From Microbacterium allomyrinae (GTDB lineage: Bacteria > Actinomycetota > Actinomycetes > Actinomycetales > Microbacteriaceae): a stretch of DNA of 64,000 bases. The notes beneath the pieces were generated by a model, which saw nothing but the letters and a program-made list of their open reading frames with translations, had not been told where the DNA came from and ran no database searches. This document shows, in pieces, positions 1 to 13,712 of the stretch. Position numbers and translations under genes: made by a program. Location of the stretch: the NCBI RefSeq assembly GCF_020682705.1, contig NZ_JAGTTN010000002.1, positions 186,001 through 250,000 on the forward strand. The letters are read 5' to 3'. Each line of letters starts with the position of its first letter. Position 1 is the first letter of the stretch.

Positions 1-387
1 TCGATGGCCAAGGCGATCGACGAGACCGATCGCCGCCGCGAGAAGCAGGTGGCCTACAACACGGCGAACGGGATCGACCCGCAGCCGCTGCGCAAGAAGA
101 TCGCCGACATCACCGAAGTGCTGGCACGTGAGGCCTCCGACACGAATCGGATGCTTTCGCGCAGAGGCGGTGCCTCGGGAAAAGGCAAGTCGCCGACTCC
201 TCAGCTGCGCCGTGAGGGGATCGGGGCCGAAGGCGCCCAACAGCTCGAGGCCACGATCGGCGACCTCAGCGATCAGATGCTGGCCGCGGCGGCGGAGCTC
301 AAGTTCGAGCTCGCGGCCCGGCTGCGCGACGAGGTCCAGGACCTCAAGAAAGAGCTCCGCGCGATCGAACGCGCGGGTCACGCCTAA
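1..387 (+). CDS. uvrB: UvrABC excinuclease subunit UvrB, C-terminal fragment
   Basis: This is the last 128 codons of uvrB; the frame is open from the window edge, so the start lies outside. UvrB is the damage-verifying helicase-like subunit of nucleotide excision repair. Visible are the end of helicase domain 2 (RRREKQVAYNTANGI, matching the E. coli UvrB stretch RRREKQ..YN..HGI) and the C-terminal UVR domain at about residues 80-120 of the fragment (LEATIGDLSDQM then ELAARLRDEVQDLKKEL), a coiled hairpin that contacts UvrC. It ends in TAA. uvrA and uvrC lie about 3.4 kb downstream on the same strand, separated from it by a small regulator pair and a nucleotidase. Confidence 0.95.
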   Translation, partial: SMAKAIDETDRRREKQVAYNTANGIDPQPLRKKIADITEVLAREASDTNRMLSRRGGASGKGKSPTPQLRREGIGAEGAQQLEATIGDLSDQMLAAAAELKFELAARLRDEVQDLKKELRAIERAGHA

Positions 388-424
388 CCCCTCGCCCGGT
401 CGGGCCGCGTCGACTCTGCCGTCG

Positions 425-679
425 TCAGGGGCAGTGCATGAGCGGCTTCGGGCCGGACCGGTCGAACGTGTGCTCCGTGATGGGCGCCCCGCAGAGCGGG
501 CACGCGCGCTCCGCGCGTTCGGCTGCCGACGGCGGGGGAGTCGTCTCGTAAGGGCCGACCGCGGCCGGGCCGGCGAGGCGGATCAGTCTGGTGTTGAACC
601 AGGCGTACCAGCCGCCCGCCTCTCGCACGCGAACGCGAAGCGGCTGAGGAGCGGCGGTCGAGGCATCCTGTTCTTCCAT
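425..679 (-). CDS. Small zinc-ribbon protein of unknown function
   Basis: An 84-residue protein. Near the C-terminus it has CPLCG, and a final Cys follows at MHCP, suggesting a small zinc ribbon whose last cysteine sits at the very end. No catalytic motif is recognised. The start at 679 (MEEQDAST) is chosen because a TACACT hexamer (minus strand 692-687) lies 7 nt upstream, as expected for a leaderless mRNA; an ATG two codons upstream (685) is the alternative. It is divergent from the MarR regulator, and the dyad at 685-696 overlaps its -10, so it is probably the regulator's target. Function unknown. Confidence 0.7.
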   Translation of the reverse strand: MEEQDASTAAPQPLRVRVREAGGWYAWFNTRLIRLAGPAAVGPYETTPPPSAAERAERACPLCGAPITEHTFDRSGPKPLMHCP

Positions 680-684
680 GTTCA

Positions 685-696
685 TTAGTGTACTAA
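685..696. promoter_or_regulatory. Candidate MarR operator, TTAGT-N2-ACTAA
   Basis: Perfect 5-bp inverted arms (TTAGT, GT, ACTAA) lie between the divergent zinc-ribbon gene and the MarR gene. The dyad covers the minus-strand -10 hexamer (TACACT, 692-687) of the zinc-ribbon gene and lies about 14 nt upstream of the plus-strand hexamer TACGAT (710-715). That placement would let one protein repress both genes. That the local MarR binds it is inference. Confidence 0.6.
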
Positions 697-721
697 CTAT
701 TCGTGCCGATACGATATGGGG

Positions 722-1180
722 GTGACGGAATCCGAACTCAGCCTCGACGACATGCTGCGCCTGGACAACCAGCTCTGCTTCGCGCTGGTCACGGCTGCGC
801 GAAACGTGGTGTCGATCTACCGGCCGATCCTCGAGCCGCTCGGGCTCACGCATCCGCAGTATCTCGTCATGCTTGCGCTCTGGGAAGACTCGCCGCGCTC
901 GCTCCGCGACCTCGCAGACGCGCTCGCGCTCGAGCCCGCCACGCTCTCGCCCCTCGTCAAGCGGCTCGAGAGCCAGGGCCTGGTCACCCGTGCGCGCAGC
1001 GGCGCGGACGAGCGGGTGCTCGACGTGGGGCTGACGCTCGAAGGGGCGGGCCTTCGCACGCGGGCACTCGAGGTTCCTGGTCGCGTGATGGCCGTCACCG
1101 GCATGGATGCCGCCGAGATCGCGCGGCTGCGAGATGCTCTCACGCGCTTCTCGGGACGGATGCCCGTCGTCCCTTCCTGA
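722..1180 (+). CDS. MarR-family regulator, OhrR-like with conserved redox cysteine
   Basis: A 152-residue winged-helix repressor. The N-terminal stretch LDNQLCFALVTAARN and the following YRPILEPLGLTHPQYLVML align with the OhrR subgroup. Cys19 falls at the peroxide-sensing cysteine (Cys15 of B. subtilis OhrR). One of the two tyrosines that assist that cysteine is kept (YRPIL), while the position of the other is Val. The recognition region is ALALEPATLSPLVKRLESQGLV and the wing contains RSGADERV. GTG at 722 is chosen because TACGAT (710-715) lies 6 nt before it; ATG at 716 would sit directly against the hexamer. No ohr peroxidase gene is adjacent, so the inducer and target remain open. It probably autoregulates and controls the divergent zinc-ribbon gene. 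Confidence 0.85.
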   Translation: MTESELSLDDMLRLDNQLCFALVTAARNVVSIYRPILEPLGLTHPQYLVMLALWEDSPRSLRDLADALALEPATLSPLVKRLESQGLVTRARSGADERVLDVGLTLEGAGLRTRALEVPGRVMAVTGMDAAEIARLRDALTRFSGRMPVVPS

Positions 1181-1345
1181 GCCGGCTGTCGTACGGCACG
1201 TCTCGGTTGCGTTGCCATTCGATGAAGTCGCTCTCATGATCGTTGGCAGACTCACGGCAGACTCTTAGGCTCGGCTTCGTGCAGCGCCGCGCGACATCAT
1301 CGCGCGCGCCGTCGTCTCTATCGGCTCGAACACAGAGGAAGCTCC

Positions 1346-3769
1346 ATGCGATCTCGGTCACACCCCGACCACGCGTCATTCCGAACCCCTCGTCGACTGG
1401 CCGCGTTCGCGGTGGCCACCGCTGCAGCGCTCGGCGCGAGCGCGCTCGTCGTCCCTGCGGCGCATGCCGCGACGACCGAGGTGCAGATCCTCGCGACGAA
1501 CGACTTCCACGGCCGCATCCTGAACAACACGACGAACGGCGAAGCCGGCGCCGCTGTGCTCGCCGGTGCGGTGAAGCAGCTGCGCACCGAGCACGCGAAC
1601 ACCGTGTTCGCCGCGGCGGGCGACCTCATCGGCGCTTCGACGTTCGAGTCCTTCATCCAGGACGACAAGCCCACCATCGACGCCCTCAACGCTGCAGGCC
1701 TGGAGGTGTCGGCCGTCGGCAACCATGAGCTCGATCAGGGCTACGACGACCTCATCAACCGGGTGATGGCCCCGTACGACGCCGTGACCAACCCCTGGGG
1801 CGGGGCGCAGTGGGAGTACATCGCTGCGAACCTCAAGGTGAGGCAGACCGGCGACCCCGCGGTACCCGCCACCTGGATCAAGGAGTTCGGTGACGTGCAG
1901 GTCGGCTTCGTCGGAGCCGTCACCGAGGAGCTTCCGGGGCTCGTTTCCCCCGGCGGCATCGCCGACATCCAGGTCGAGGGGATCGTCCAGTCCGTCAACA
2001 CGGAAGCCGCGGCGCTGGTGGCCGAGGGCGCCGACCTGGTCGTGATGCTCGTGCACGAGGGAGCGCCCGACGCCTCCTGCGACAAGATGGATGACGGCGG
2101 CAAGTGGACCGACATCATCAACACCGTGTCGCCGGACGTCGATGCGATCGTGTCGGGTCACACGCATCTGGCGTACAACTGCTCCTTCCCCGTCCCGCAG
2201 TGGGCGACCGAGCAGCGGGCTGTCCTCAACCGCCCGGTCGTGTCTGCAGGGCAGTACGGGATGAACCTCAACCAGCTGTTGTTCAGCGTCGACGGTGAGA
2301 CCGGCGAGGTTCAGGGGATGACCCAGAACCTTCTGCCCCTCGAGGCGACGGGCGATGTTCCGCTCTATCCGGCCGATTCCGCGGTCGCGGAGATCGCCGC
2401 GGCCGCCGCCGCGGAGGCCGAGGTGCTCGGCGCCGTCGAGCTCGGCAAGATCGGAGGGGCGCTCAACCGCGCACAGGCGGTCAACTCCGCCGGAGCGCGC
2501 ATCGAGAATCGGGGTGGCGAGTCCACCCTCGGCAACCTGGTCGCCGAGGTTCAGCAATGGGCCACCGAGAGCCCTGAATCGGGCGCCGCGCAGATCGCCT
2601 TCATGAACCCGGGCGGGCTGCGCACCGACATGGCAGGGACCGACCCCGGCGACGGCTCGTATCCGCGCACCCTGACGTACAAGCAGGCCGCGGTGGTGCA
2701 GCCGTTCGCGAACACCCTCGTGAACATGCAGCTCACCGGCGCCCAGATCAAGGCGGTGCTCGAGCAGCAGTGGCAACGCGACGCGTACAACGCTCTTCCG
2801 ACCCGACCCTTCCTGCGGCTGGGCGCATCGGAGGGCTTCCAGTACACCTACACGCAGGAGACCGTGACCGAGGTCCAGCAGGACAACCCCGCGACCGTGG
2901 TGAACGAGGCGGGCCTGACCTATCAGGCTCCGCAGGGCACCGTGACAGGCATGTGGCTGAACGGCGAGCCGATCGATCCTGCCGCGTCGTACTCGGTGAC
3001 GGTCAATTCGTTCCTGTCGACCGGTGGCGACAACTTCCGCGAGTTGGCGAACGGCGCGGGCAAGCGCGACACCGGCAAGATCGATCTGACCGCGATGGTG
3101 GATTACATGGACGCGTTCGCGTCGACGACTCCGCTCGCCGTGGACCATCGGCAGCACGCGGTCGAGGTCGCGTTCCCCGCAGATGCGCCCGCGACGTACG
3201 AGCTGGGCTCGACCGTCGCCTTCGGCGTGAAGTCGTGGACCATGTCGCCGCTCAGCGACGCGAAGGACACCGAGGTGGTCGTCTCGCTCGGCGGTGAGGC
3301 GCTGGGCTCCTTCCCGCTCGACAACACGATCGGCGCCGCTGTCTACGACGACTACGGCACCGCCTCGGTGTCGGTGGCCCTGCCCGCCGATGCTCCGGTC
3401 GGCGCCGCCGAGTTCGTGCTCACCGGCGCCACGACGGGAACGTCCGTCATCGTGCCGATCACGACGTTCGATCGTGCCGACAGCGTCACCGTCGGCATCC
3501 CGAACAAGCTCATCGCCAAGCAGAAGTCGGCGATCCAGTACACGGTCATCGTCGTCGCCGAGGGTGGCGTGCGGCCCACCGGCGAGGTCACGATCTACGA
3601 CGGCGACGCGGTGATCGCAACGGCGACCCTCACCGAGCAGAGCCGCGGCATCGTCAAGGTGAAGCTGCCCGAGCTCGACAAGGGCGTGCACAAGCTGTCG
3701 GCGTCGTTCGCCGGCAGTGACGCGGTGCGGCCTTCGACGAGCCCGAAGGTGCCGGTGCTCGTCTACTGA
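1346..3769 (+). CDS. Secreted bifunctional metallophosphatase / 5'-nucleotidase
   Basis: An 807-residue exported enzyme that should dephosphorylate nucleotides, and perhaps 2',3'-cyclic nucleotides, outside the cell for phosphate and nucleoside salvage. A signal peptide covers about residues 1-41 (basic start, Ala-rich core, AHA cleavage site). The metallophosphatase domain follows, with metal-site motifs ATNDFHGR (Asp53, His55), GDLIGAS, GNHELD and GHTHLAYN. The 5'-nucleotidase C-terminal domain includes [11 protein letters not shown] and [12 protein letters not shown]-terminal Ig-like domain (about 710-807, [15 protein letters not shown]) ends in VPVLVY. There is no LPXTG motif or C-terminal membrane segment, so it is probably released. 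AGAGGAAG upstream of the ATG is a good ribosome site. A terminator hairpin follows, so it is likely monocistronic. Confidence 0.9.
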   Translation: MRSRSHPDHASFRTPRRLAAFAVATAAALGASALVVPAAHAATTEVQILATNDFHGRILNNTTNGEAGAAVLAGAVKQLRTEHANTVFAAAGDLIGASTFESFIQDDKPTIDALNAAGLEVSAVGNHELDQGYDDLINRVMAPYDAVTNPWGGAQWEYIAANLKVRQTGDPAVPATWIKEFGDVQVGFVGAVTEELPGLVSPGGIADIQVEGIVQSVNTEAAALVAEGADLVVMLVHEGAPDASCDKMDDGGKWTDIINTVSPDVDAIVSGHTHLAYNCSFPVPQWATEQRAVLNRPVVSAGQYGMNLNQLLFSVDGETGEVQGMTQNLLPLEATGDVPLYPADSAVAEIAAAAAAEAEVLGAVELGKIGGALNRAQAVNSAGARIENRGGESTLGNLVAEVQQWATESPESGAAQIAFMNPGGLRTDMAGTDPGDGSYPRTLTYKQAAVVQPFANTLVNMQLTGAQIKAVLEQQWQRDAYNALPTRPFLRLGASEGFQYTYTQETVTEVQQDNPATVVNEAGLTYQAPQGTVTGMWLNGEPIDPAASYSVTVNSFLSTGGDNFRELANGAGKRDTGKIDLTAMVDYMDAFASTTPLAVDHRQHAVEVAFPADAPATYELGSTVAFGVKSWTMSPLSDAKDTEVVVSLGGEALGSFPLDNTIGAAVYDDYGTASVSVALPADAPVGAAEFVLTGATTGTSVIVPITTFDRADSVTVGIPNKLIAKQKSAIQYTVIVVAEGGVRPTGEVTIYDGDAVIATATLTEQSRGIVKVKLPELDKGVHKLSASFAGSDAVRPSTSPKVPVLVY

Positions 3770-3781
3770 GAGCGTGTGAAT

Positions 3782-3815
3782 GCGGGGTCTCCGGCGCCCA
3801 TGTCGGAGGCCCCGC
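3782..3815 (+). terminator. Terminator hairpin after the 5'-nucleotidase gene
   Basis: A 12-bp stem (GCGGGGTCTCCG against CGGAGGCCCCGC, one T-G wobble) with a 10-nt loop starts 12 nt after the nucleotidase stop. No U-tract follows, which is common in high-GC actinobacteria. Its 3' arm ends 2 nt before the presumed uvrA -10. Confidence 0.65.
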
Positions 3816-3816
3816 C

Positions 3817-3822
3817 TACACT
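3817..3822 (+). promoter_or_regulatory. uvrA promoter -10 hexamer (TACACT)
   Basis: TACACT lies 6 nt before the GTG at 3829. A transcript starting about 7 nt past the hexamer would begin at or next to that GTG, which supports 3829 as a leaderless start. No convincing -35 is seen because the hairpin occupies that position. No LexA-type box (TCGAAC-N4-GTTCGA) is visible nearby. Confidence 0.6.
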
Positions 3823-3828
3823 TGTTTG

Positions 3829-6741
<2,913 letters not shown>

Positions 6742-6746
6742 GCGCG

Positions 6747-8645
6747 ATGGCACGATCCGCACCGACCGTCTCCTACAAACCGAAGCCGGGAGAGATCCCG
6801 ACGAATCCGGGCGTCTACCGGTTCCGCGACGCCGACGGGCGCGTGCTCTACGTCGGCAAGGCGAAGAACCTGCGCGCCCGCCTCTCGAATTACTTCGCGC
6901 CGCTGCACACGCTGCACGAGCGCACGCGGCGCATGGTCACGACCGCGGCCTCCGTCGAGTGGACGGTGGTCGCCACCGACGTCGACTCGCTGCAGCTGGA
7001 GTACCAGTGGATCAAGGAGTTCGATCCGCCCTTCAACGTGCGCTACAAGGACGACAAGTCCTACCCGTTCATGGCGATCACCCTCGCCGATGAGGCGCCG
7101 CGGGTGATCGTGACCCGCAACCGGCGCATAGCGGGGGCGAAGTACTTCGGGCCGTACCCGAAGGTCTGGGCCGTGCACGACACGATCGACCTCATGATCC
7201 GTGTCTTCCCGATCCGGACGTGCAGCGACTCGTCGTACAAGAAGGCGATGGCCACGGGTCGGCCGTGCTTTCCAGGCCAGATCGGGCGCTGTGGCGGCCC
7301 CTGCTCGATGAGGGTCACGATCGAGGAGCATCGGGCGATCGTCGACGACTTCGTGGCGTTCATGTCCGGCGGTGATCAGCGATTCACCAAGGCGCTCACC
7401 GCGCGAATGCGAGAGGCGTCCGCCGCGATGGACTATGAGGCGGCGGCGGGGTACCGCGACAAGCTGCAGTCGATAGACGCGGTGCTGAACCGGAGCGCGC
7501 TCGTGCTCGCCGCCGATACGGACGCGGACCTCTTCGGCATCGCGGAGGACGAACTCGCGGCCACGGTCCAGCATTTCGTCATCCGCGGCGGCCGTGTGCG
7601 AGGAGTGCGCGCCACGACGATCGAGAAGGAGATCGACATCTCGACCGGTGAGCTGGTCGACCAGGTGCTGCAGCGCACCTACGGCAGTGCCTCCGGCGCC
7701 GACATCCCGAAGCAGGTCCTCGTCCCGGTCATGCCGGATGACGCCGCGGACCTCGAAGAGTGGCTGCGAGCACGGCGGGGCAAGTCGGTCACGATCCAGG
7801 TCGCGCAGCGCGGCCGCAAGTCCGAGCTCATGAAGACGGCGACTCTGAACGCCCAGCAGGCGCTGATGCTCCACAAGACGCGCCGCACCAGCGACTACGT
7901 TGCCCGCTCGCAGGCGCTCACCGACCTGCAGGAGGCTCTCGACCTGTCGGAGGCGCCGCTGCGCATCGAGTGCTTCGACGTGTCGCACCTCAGCGGAACG
8001 AACGTGGTCGCCTCGATGGTCGTGTTCGAGGACGGCCTGCCGCGCAAGGACCAGTACCGCTCCTTCGGCGTCGCCGAGACCACCGACGACACGGACTCGC
8101 TGTACCAGGTGCTCACGCGGCGGCTCGCGTATCTGGATCGTCCGGAAGAGCCCGTGAAGGATGCCGATCCCGACGGCGCGGTCATCACCGAACGACGTCG
8201 ACCTCGATTCGCGTACCGGCCGCAGCTGCTGGTCGTGGACGGCGGACAGCCCCAGGTCGAGGCGGCGGCCCGCGCCCTCCGCGACGCCGGGCACGAGGAG
8301 ATCGCCCTGTGCGGCATCGCCAAACGTCTCGAGGAGGTGTGGCTGCCGGGGGAGGAGTACCCGGTCATCCTGCCGCGCACCTCAGAGGCGCTGTATCTGC
8401 TGCAGAGGCTCCGCGATGAGGCACACAGGTTCGCGATCACGCACCAGCGCAAGCGCCGCCGCCGCGACATCCAGAGCGTGCTGTCCGAAGTGCCCGGCCT
8501 GGGCGACGCGCGGATCAAGGCGCTGCTGCGCCACTTCGGCTCGGTCACGGCTCTGAAGAACGCGACGCCCGCCGAGATCTCGCAGCTGCCGGGTGTCGGG
8601 CCAAAGCTCGCCTCGGCGATCCACGGGCATCTGTCCGGTGGCTAG
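6747..8645 (+). CDS. uvrC: UvrABC excinuclease nuclease subunit UvrC
   Basis: The subunit that cuts the damaged strand on both sides of the lesion; 632 residues. The N-terminal GIY-YIG nuclease domain (PTNPGVYRF then [14 protein letters not shown]) makes the 3' incision. A cysteine cluster near 170-185 ([15 protein letters not shown]) matches the Fe-S cluster region of the family. The UVR domain ([19 protein letters not shown]) contacts UvrB. The RNase H-like domain ([23 protein letters not shown]) makes the 5' incision, and tandem helix-hairpin-helix motifs ([22 protein letters not shown]) bind DNA. It ends in TAG, whose three bases also begin the next gene's -10. Confidence 0.97.
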   Translation: MARSAPTVSYKPKPGEIPTNPGVYRFRDADGRVLYVGKAKNLRARLSNYFAPLHTLHERTRRMVTTAASVEWTVVATDVDSLQLEYQWIKEFDPPFNVRYKDDKSYPFMAITLADEAPRVIVTRNRRIAGAKYFGPYPKVWAVHDTIDLMIRVFPIRTCSDSSYKKAMATGRPCFPGQIGRCGGPCSMRVTIEEHRAIVDDFVAFMSGGDQRFTKALTARMREASAAMDYEAAAGYRDKLQSIDAVLNRSALVLAADTDADLFGIAEDELAATVQHFVIRGGRVRGVRATTIEKEIDISTGELVDQVLQRTYGSASGADIPKQVLVPVMPDDAADLEEWLRARRGKSVTIQVAQRGRKSELMKTATLNAQQALMLHKTRRTSDYVARSQALTDLQEALDLSEAPLRIECFDVSHLSGTNVVASMVVFEDGLPRKDQYRSFGVAETTDDTDSLYQVLTRRLAYLDRPEEPVKDADPDGAVITERRRPRFAYRPQLLVVDGGQPQVEAAARALRDAGHEEIALCGIAKRLEEVWLPGEEYPVILPRTSEALYLLQRLRDEAHRFAITHQRKRRRRDIQSVLSEVPGLGDARIKALLRHFGSVTALKNATPAEISQLPGVGPKLASAIHGHLSGG

Positions 8646-8648
8646 GCT
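8643..8648 (+). promoter_or_regulatory. rapZ promoter -10 (TAGGCT) overlapping the uvrC stop
   Basis: TAGGCT begins with the uvrC TAG stop codon. Transcription would start near 8655, giving a leader of only about 12 nt to the rapZ ATG at 8668, with a G-rich ribosome site (GACGGGGG) in between. It gives rapZ its own promoter besides any read-through. Confidence 0.55.
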
Positions 8649-8667
8649 GGGATCGACGGGGGTGGAC

Positions 8668-9549
8668 ATGGCCGAGGCGACGCACCGCGAGAGCGGGGAA
8701 GTTCTGATCGTCACCGGTATGTCCGGTGCCGGGCGATCCACGGCTGCCAACGCCCTGGAAGACCTCGGCTGGTACGTCGTGGACAACCTTCCTCCGCAGA
8801 TGCTGCGTCCGCTGCTCGATCTCACGGAACTCGCCGCAGGCGTGCTTCCGCGAGTCGCCGTCGTGGTCGACGTGCGCGGCCGCGACCTGTTCTCGGATCT
8901 GCCGGAGGCGATGCGAGCCCTCCGAGAACGCCGCCAGATCCGTCTGCTGTTCCTGGATGCCTCGGACGATGTGCTGGTGCGCCGTTTCGAGGCCGTCCGG
9001 CGCCCGCATCCGCTGCAGGGGGACGGCACGATCATCGACGGCATCCGCCTGGAGCGCGACCGCCTGGCTGCCATGCGCGAGAGCGCGGACGTCATCCTCG
9101 ACACGTCGTCGTACAACATCCACCAGCTCGCGACGCAGGTCTCCGACCTCTTCACCGCGGTGGACGCCGCCCGCCACTCGCTCACCGTCCTGAGCTTCGG
9201 GTTCAAATACGGGCTGCCGCCGGACGCCGACATGGTCGCCGACATGCGGTTCCTGCCGAATCCGTTCTGGAACGAGGAACTGCGCGCACTCACCGGCGAA
9301 GATGCCGACGTGCGTGACTTCGTGTTCGCTCAAGAGGGCGCGAAGGAATTCATCGACGCGTACTCGACGGCGTTGCGTCCCGTGCTCGAGGGCTATCAGC
9401 GCGAGAACAAGCGACACTCGGTCGTCGCCGTGGGCTGCACGGGTGGCAAGCACAGATCCGTCGTGATGGCGCGTGAGCTCGCCGAGCGACTCTCCACCGT
9501 CTCGGGCGTGGCGGTGCGCGTCAAGCACCGCGATCTCGGTCGGGAGTGA
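8668..9549 (+). CDS. rapZ: RapZ/YvcJ-family nucleotide-binding regulatory protein
   Basis: A 293-residue P-loop protein. In E. coli RapZ delivers the small RNA GlmZ to RNase E; in Gram-positives the YvcJ homologue binds nucleotides and its role is less defined. The N-terminal Walker A is GMSGAGRST near residues 14-22. The C-terminal domain has the family motif [11 protein letters not shown], and the body contains RRPHPL and SFGFKYGLP, both typical. ATG 8668 is chosen; GTG 8662 (two codons longer) is possible. It lies between uvrC and whiA, the usual actinobacterial order, but the yvcK gene normally found between rapZ and whiA is absent. Confidence 0.93.
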   Translation: MAEATHRESGEVLIVTGMSGAGRSTAANALEDLGWYVVDNLPPQMLRPLLDLTELAAGVLPRVAVVVDVRGRDLFSDLPEAMRALRERRQIRLLFLDASDDVLVRRFEAVRRPHPLQGDGTIIDGIRLERDRLAAMRESADVILDTSSYNIHQLATQVSDLFTAVDAARHSLTVLSFGFKYGLPPDADMVADMRFLPNPFWNEELRALTGEDADVRDFVFAQEGAKEFIDAYSTALRPVLEGYQRENKRHSVVAVGCTGGKHRSVVMARELAERLSTVSGVAVRVKHRDLGRE

Positions 9550-9593
9550 CCTTCGCATTCAGGTGCGGCACGGTGTTCGTGAGTTCAGCCGAG

Positions 9594-9599
9594 TAGGCT
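9594..9599 (+). promoter_or_regulatory. whiA promoter -10 (TAGGCT)
   Basis: TAGGCT lies 37 nt before the whiA GTG. A leader of about 31 nt would contain the ribosome site GAAGAGGAG. It lies in the 87-nt rapZ-whiA gap. Confidence 0.5.
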
Positions 9600-9636
9600 G
9601 GATCCTCGTTCCCGAACCCGTCTGAAGAGGAGTCCC

Positions 9637-10614
9637 GTGTCGTTGACCGCTGATGTGAAGGCCGAGCTGATCACGGTGCGCGATCCGCGCCCTACGGCGA
9701 GGGTCGCCGAGCTCACCTCCCTGCTGCGGTTCTCGGGCGGACTGCACTCGATCGCGAACCGAGTCGCGGTCGAGGCCGAGCTCGACTCCGATATCCTGGC
9801 CCGCCGCACCGCACGCGATCTCGTCGAGCTGTACGGCGTGCGCCCCGAGCTGGTGCATGTGCAGGGCTCCGGTGCCCGCAACGGCAGCCACTACGCCGTG
9901 CGCGTCATCGAAGGCGGCGAGACGCTCGCACGCCAGACCGGTCTTCTCGATCAACGCCGTCGTCCCGTGCGCGGTCTGCCGAACAAGCTGACCACGGGCT
10001 CCCGCGGCGACCTCGCGGCGATCTGGCGCGGTGCGTTCCTCGCCGCCGGATCGCTCAGCGAGCCCGGCCGGTCGGCGGCGCTCGAGATCACCTGCCCGTC
10101 GTCCGAGGCCGCGATGGCGCTCGTGGGCGCCGCGCACCGGCTCGGGATCCCCGGTAAGGCGCGCGAGGTACGTGGCGTGCCGAGGGTCGTGGTGCGCGAA
10201 GGCGAGGCGATCAGAGCCGCTCTGGCTGCGATGGGCGCCGTGCGCTCCGCTTCGGACTGGGACCAGATGCGTCAGCGCCGCGAGGTGCGTGCGGGCGTGA
10301 ACCGGCTGGTGAACTTCGACGACGCGAATCTGCGGCGCTCCGCACAGGCCGCCGTGGCCGCCTGTGCGCGGGTCGAACGAGCGCTCGAGATCCTCGGCGA
10401 CGAGGTGCCCGAGCACCTCAGCGAGGCCGGCGCGCTGCGCCTTGCGCACCGCGACGCGAGCCTGGACGAGCTCGGCCACCACGCCGACCCGCCGCTGACG
10501 AAGGATGCGGTCGCCGGCCGCATCCGACGCCTCCTCGCGATGGCCGACAAGAAGGCCGAGACCGAGGGCATCCCCGGCACCGAGTCAGCCGTTCCTGCGG
10601 GCCTCGAGGACTGA
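9637..10614 (+). CDS. whiA: DNA-binding protein WhiA
   Basis: A 325-residue DUF199 protein: a LAGLIDADG-like N-terminal domain (core about residues 90-190, [20 protein letters not shown]) joined to a C-terminal helix-turn-helix (about 270-310, [17 protein letters not shown]). In Streptomyces it works with WhiB on sporulation and septation genes; in non-sporulating bacteria it affects division and chromosome segregation. The GTG start has GAAGAGGAG at good spacing. Adjacent to rapZ as is usual. Confidence 0.95.
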   Translation: MSLTADVKAELITVRDPRPTARVAELTSLLRFSGGLHSIANRVAVEAELDSDILARRTARDLVELYGVRPELVHVQGSGARNGSHYAVRVIEGGETLARQTGLLDQRRRPVRGLPNKLTTGSRGDLAAIWRGAFLAAGSLSEPGRSAALEITCPSSEAAMALVGAAHRLGIPGKAREVRGVPRVVVREGEAIRAALAAMGAVRSASDWDQMRQRREVRAGVNRLVNFDDANLRRSAQAAVAACARVERALEILGDEVPEHLSEAGALRLAHRDASLDELGHHADPPLTKDAVAGRIRRLLAMADKKAETEGIPGTESAVPAGLED

Positions 10615-10679
10615 CGGCGACCCCTTTATCCCTTCGTCATGAAGGGAAGCAACCCCCGCACCCGGGTGTTGTCGGTCAG

Positions 10680-10685
10680 TAGGAT
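10680..10685 (+). promoter_or_regulatory. sodA promoter -10 (TAGGAT)
   Basis: TAGGAT lies 62 nt upstream of the sodA ATG, in the 133-nt gap after whiA. The inferred leader of about 55 nt ends in the purine-rich ribosome site AAAGGAAGAAGAG. No metal-responsive box was recognised. Confidence 0.5.
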
Positions 10686-10747
10686 GAAGCCGTCACCCTC
10701 GCTGCGCCGTGGAGTCTCGGCGCGCGCCGACAAAGGAAGAAGAGAAC

Positions 10748-11374
10748 ATGGCGAATTACACGTTGCCCGACCTCCCCTACGACTATGCCGCTCTCGAGCC
10801 GCACATCAGCGCGACGATCATGCAGCTGCACCATGACAAGCACCACCAGGCGTACGTCACCGGTGCCAACACGGCGCTGGAGCAGCTGGCAGAAGCGCGC
10901 GAGAAGGGTGACTTCACCTATGTGAACAAGCTCGAGAAGGACCTCGCGTTCAACCTCGGCGGTCACACCAATCACTCGATCTTCTGGACGAACCTCTCGC
11001 CGAACGGCGGCGACAAGCCGACCGGCGACCTCGAGTCCGCGATCGCTGACCACTTCGGTTCGTTCGACAAGTTCCAGGCCCACTTCTCCGCCGCCGCGCT
11101 CGGCGTGCAGGGGTCGGGCTGGGCGGGACTGTTCTGGGATTCGCTCGGCGAGAACCTGATCATCCAGCAGTTCTTCGACCAGCAGGCGCAGTTCGCCGCG
11201 GGTACCGTTCCGCTGCTCCTGCTCGACGTCTGGGAGCACGCGTACTACCTCGACTACAAGAACGTGCGCGCCGACTACGTCAAGGCATTCTGGAACATCG
11301 CGAACTGGGCCGACGTCCAGAGCCGCTTCGCCACGGCCCGGGAGAAGACCTCGGGGCTGCTGGTACTGTCATAG
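10748..11374 (+). CDS. sodA: Superoxide dismutase, predicted Mn type
   Basis: A cytoplasmic enzyme of 208 residues that converts superoxide to oxygen and peroxide. The four metal ligands are visible: His28 (MQLHHDKHH), His76 (TNHSIFW), Asp160 and His164 (DVWEHAYY). Gly72 lies where Mn enzymes have Gly and many Fe enzymes have Gln, and Gln145 (FDQQAQF) occupies the position that is His in the iron enzyme of M. tuberculosis; both favour manganese. Metal choice is inferred from family knowledge. Its own promoter and a strong downstream terminator suggest a single-gene unit. Confidence 0.95.
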   Translation: MANYTLPDLPYDYAALEPHISATIMQLHHDKHHQAYVTGANTALEQLAEAREKGDFTYVNKLEKDLAFNLGGHTNHSIFWTNLSPNGGDKPTGDLESAIADHFGSFDKFQAHFSAAALGVQGSGWAGLFWDSLGENLIIQQFFDQQAQFAAGTVPLLLLDVWEHAYYLDYKNVRADYVKAFWNIANWADVQSRFATAREKTSGLLVLS

Positions 11375-11382
11375 CAAGGCGA

Positions 11383-11414
11383 GGCGTCCCGGCGGGTATG
11401 CCCGCCGGGACGCC
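11383..11414 (+). terminator. Terminator after sodA
   Basis: A perfect 14-bp stem (GGCGTCCCGGCGGG with its complement) and a TATG loop, 8 nt after the sodA stop, then GTTGTC. It separates sodA from the glycolytic operon. Confidence 0.85.
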
Positions 11415-11415
11415 G

Positions 11416-12490
<1,075 letters not shown>

Positions 12491-12497
12491 ATCCGCC

Positions 12498-13712
12498 ATG
12501 GCTCTGCGCACCCTCGAATCGCTGGGTTCGCTGGCCGGCAAACGCGTCATCGTCCGTGCTGATCTCAACGTTCCTCTCAAGGACGCGATCATCACGGACG
12601 ATGGCCGTGTGCGGGCCACGCTCCCCACGCTCAATGCCCTGATCAACCAGGGCGCCCGCGTCGTCGTCTCGTCGCACCTCGGCCGCCCTGACGGCGCTCC
12701 GGACGCGAAGTACAGCCTCGCGCCCGTCGCCCAGCGGCTCTCCGAGCTGCTCGGCAAGCCCGTCGCCTTCGCCCTCGACACCGTGGGGCCCTCCGCTCAC
12801 GAGGCGGTCGCCGCTCTCGAGGACGGCGACGTCGCCGTCATCGAGAACCTCCGCTTCAACCCGGGCGAGACCGCCAAGGACGACGTGACCCGTCGAGAGT
12901 TCGCGGAGCAGCTCGCCGCCCTCGGCGACGCGCTCGTGTCGGACGGCTTCGGTGTCGTGCACCGCAAGCAGGCCTCGGTCTTCGAACTCGCCCAGATCCT
13001 GCCGTCCGCGGCGGGCCTGCTGATCGAGAAAGAGGTCGAAGTTCTCGACCGCCTGACCGAGAACCCGGAGCGTCCGTACACCGTGGTGCTCGGCGGCTCG
13101 AAGGTCAGCGACAAGCTGGGTGTCATCGAGCACCTGCTCCCGCGCGTGGACCGGCTGCTCGTCGGCGGCGGCATGATGTTCACGTTCCTCGCAGCCAGTG
13201 GCTACAAGGTCGGGTCCAGTCTGCTCGAGCAGGACCAGCTCGACACCGTCAAGCGGTACATCGCCACGGCGAAGGAGCGCGGCGTCGAGCTCGTGCTCCC
13301 CGTCGACGCGGTGGTCGCGGCATCCTTCTCGGCGGATGCCGAGCATGTGGTGACGTCCGCGTCCGCGATCGAGGAGACCCCGTTCGGCGCATCGGGCCTC
13401 GGCCTCGACATCGGACCCGAGACCGCCGTGCTGTTCGCCGATGCGGTGCGCGGCTCGCGAACGGTGTTCTGGAACGGCCCGATGGGTGTGTTCGAGATGG
13501 CGGCGTTCGCCGCCGGCACGAAGACCGTTGCGAAGGCCCTCACCGAAGTCGACGGCCTGTCGGTCGTCGGCGGTGGCGACTCCGCTGCGGCCGTCCGCCA
13601 GCTCGGCTTCACAGATGACGAGTTCGGTCACATCTCGACCGGAGGGGGCGCGAGCCTCGAATTCCTCGAAGGCAAGAAGCTCCCCGGACTGGAGGTCCTC
13701 GGATGGCAGTAG
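12498..13712 (+). CDS. pgk: Phosphoglycerate kinase
   Basis: Transfers phosphate from 1,3-bisphosphoglycerate to ADP; 404 residues. The N-terminal substrate domain has VRADLNVPL and SSHLGRPDG, and a VENLRF-type segment reads [10 protein letters not shown]. The C-terminal nucleotide domain has [13 protein letters not shown], the glycine-rich [11 protein letters not shown], and [15 protein letters not shown]. Its last 10 nt overlap tpiA, implying coupled translation. Confidence 0.97.
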   Translation: MALRTLESLGSLAGKRVIVRADLNVPLKDAIITDDGRVRATLPTLNALINQGARVVVSSHLGRPDGAPDAKYSLAPVAQRLSELLGKPVAFALDTVGPSAHEAVAALEDGDVAVIENLRFNPGETAKDDVTRREFAEQLAALGDALVSDGFGVVHRKQASVFELAQILPSAAGLLIEKEVEVLDRLTENPERPYTVVLGGSKVSDKLGVIEHLLPRVDRLLVGGGMMFTFLAASGYKVGSSLLEQDQLDTVKRYIATAKERGVELVLPVDAVVAASFSADAEHVVTSASAIEETPFGASGLGLDIGPETAVLFADAVRGSRTVFWNGPMGVFEMAAFAAGTKTVAKALTEVDGLSVVGGGDSAAAVRQLGFTDDEFGHISTGGGASLEFLEGKKLPGLEVLGWQ

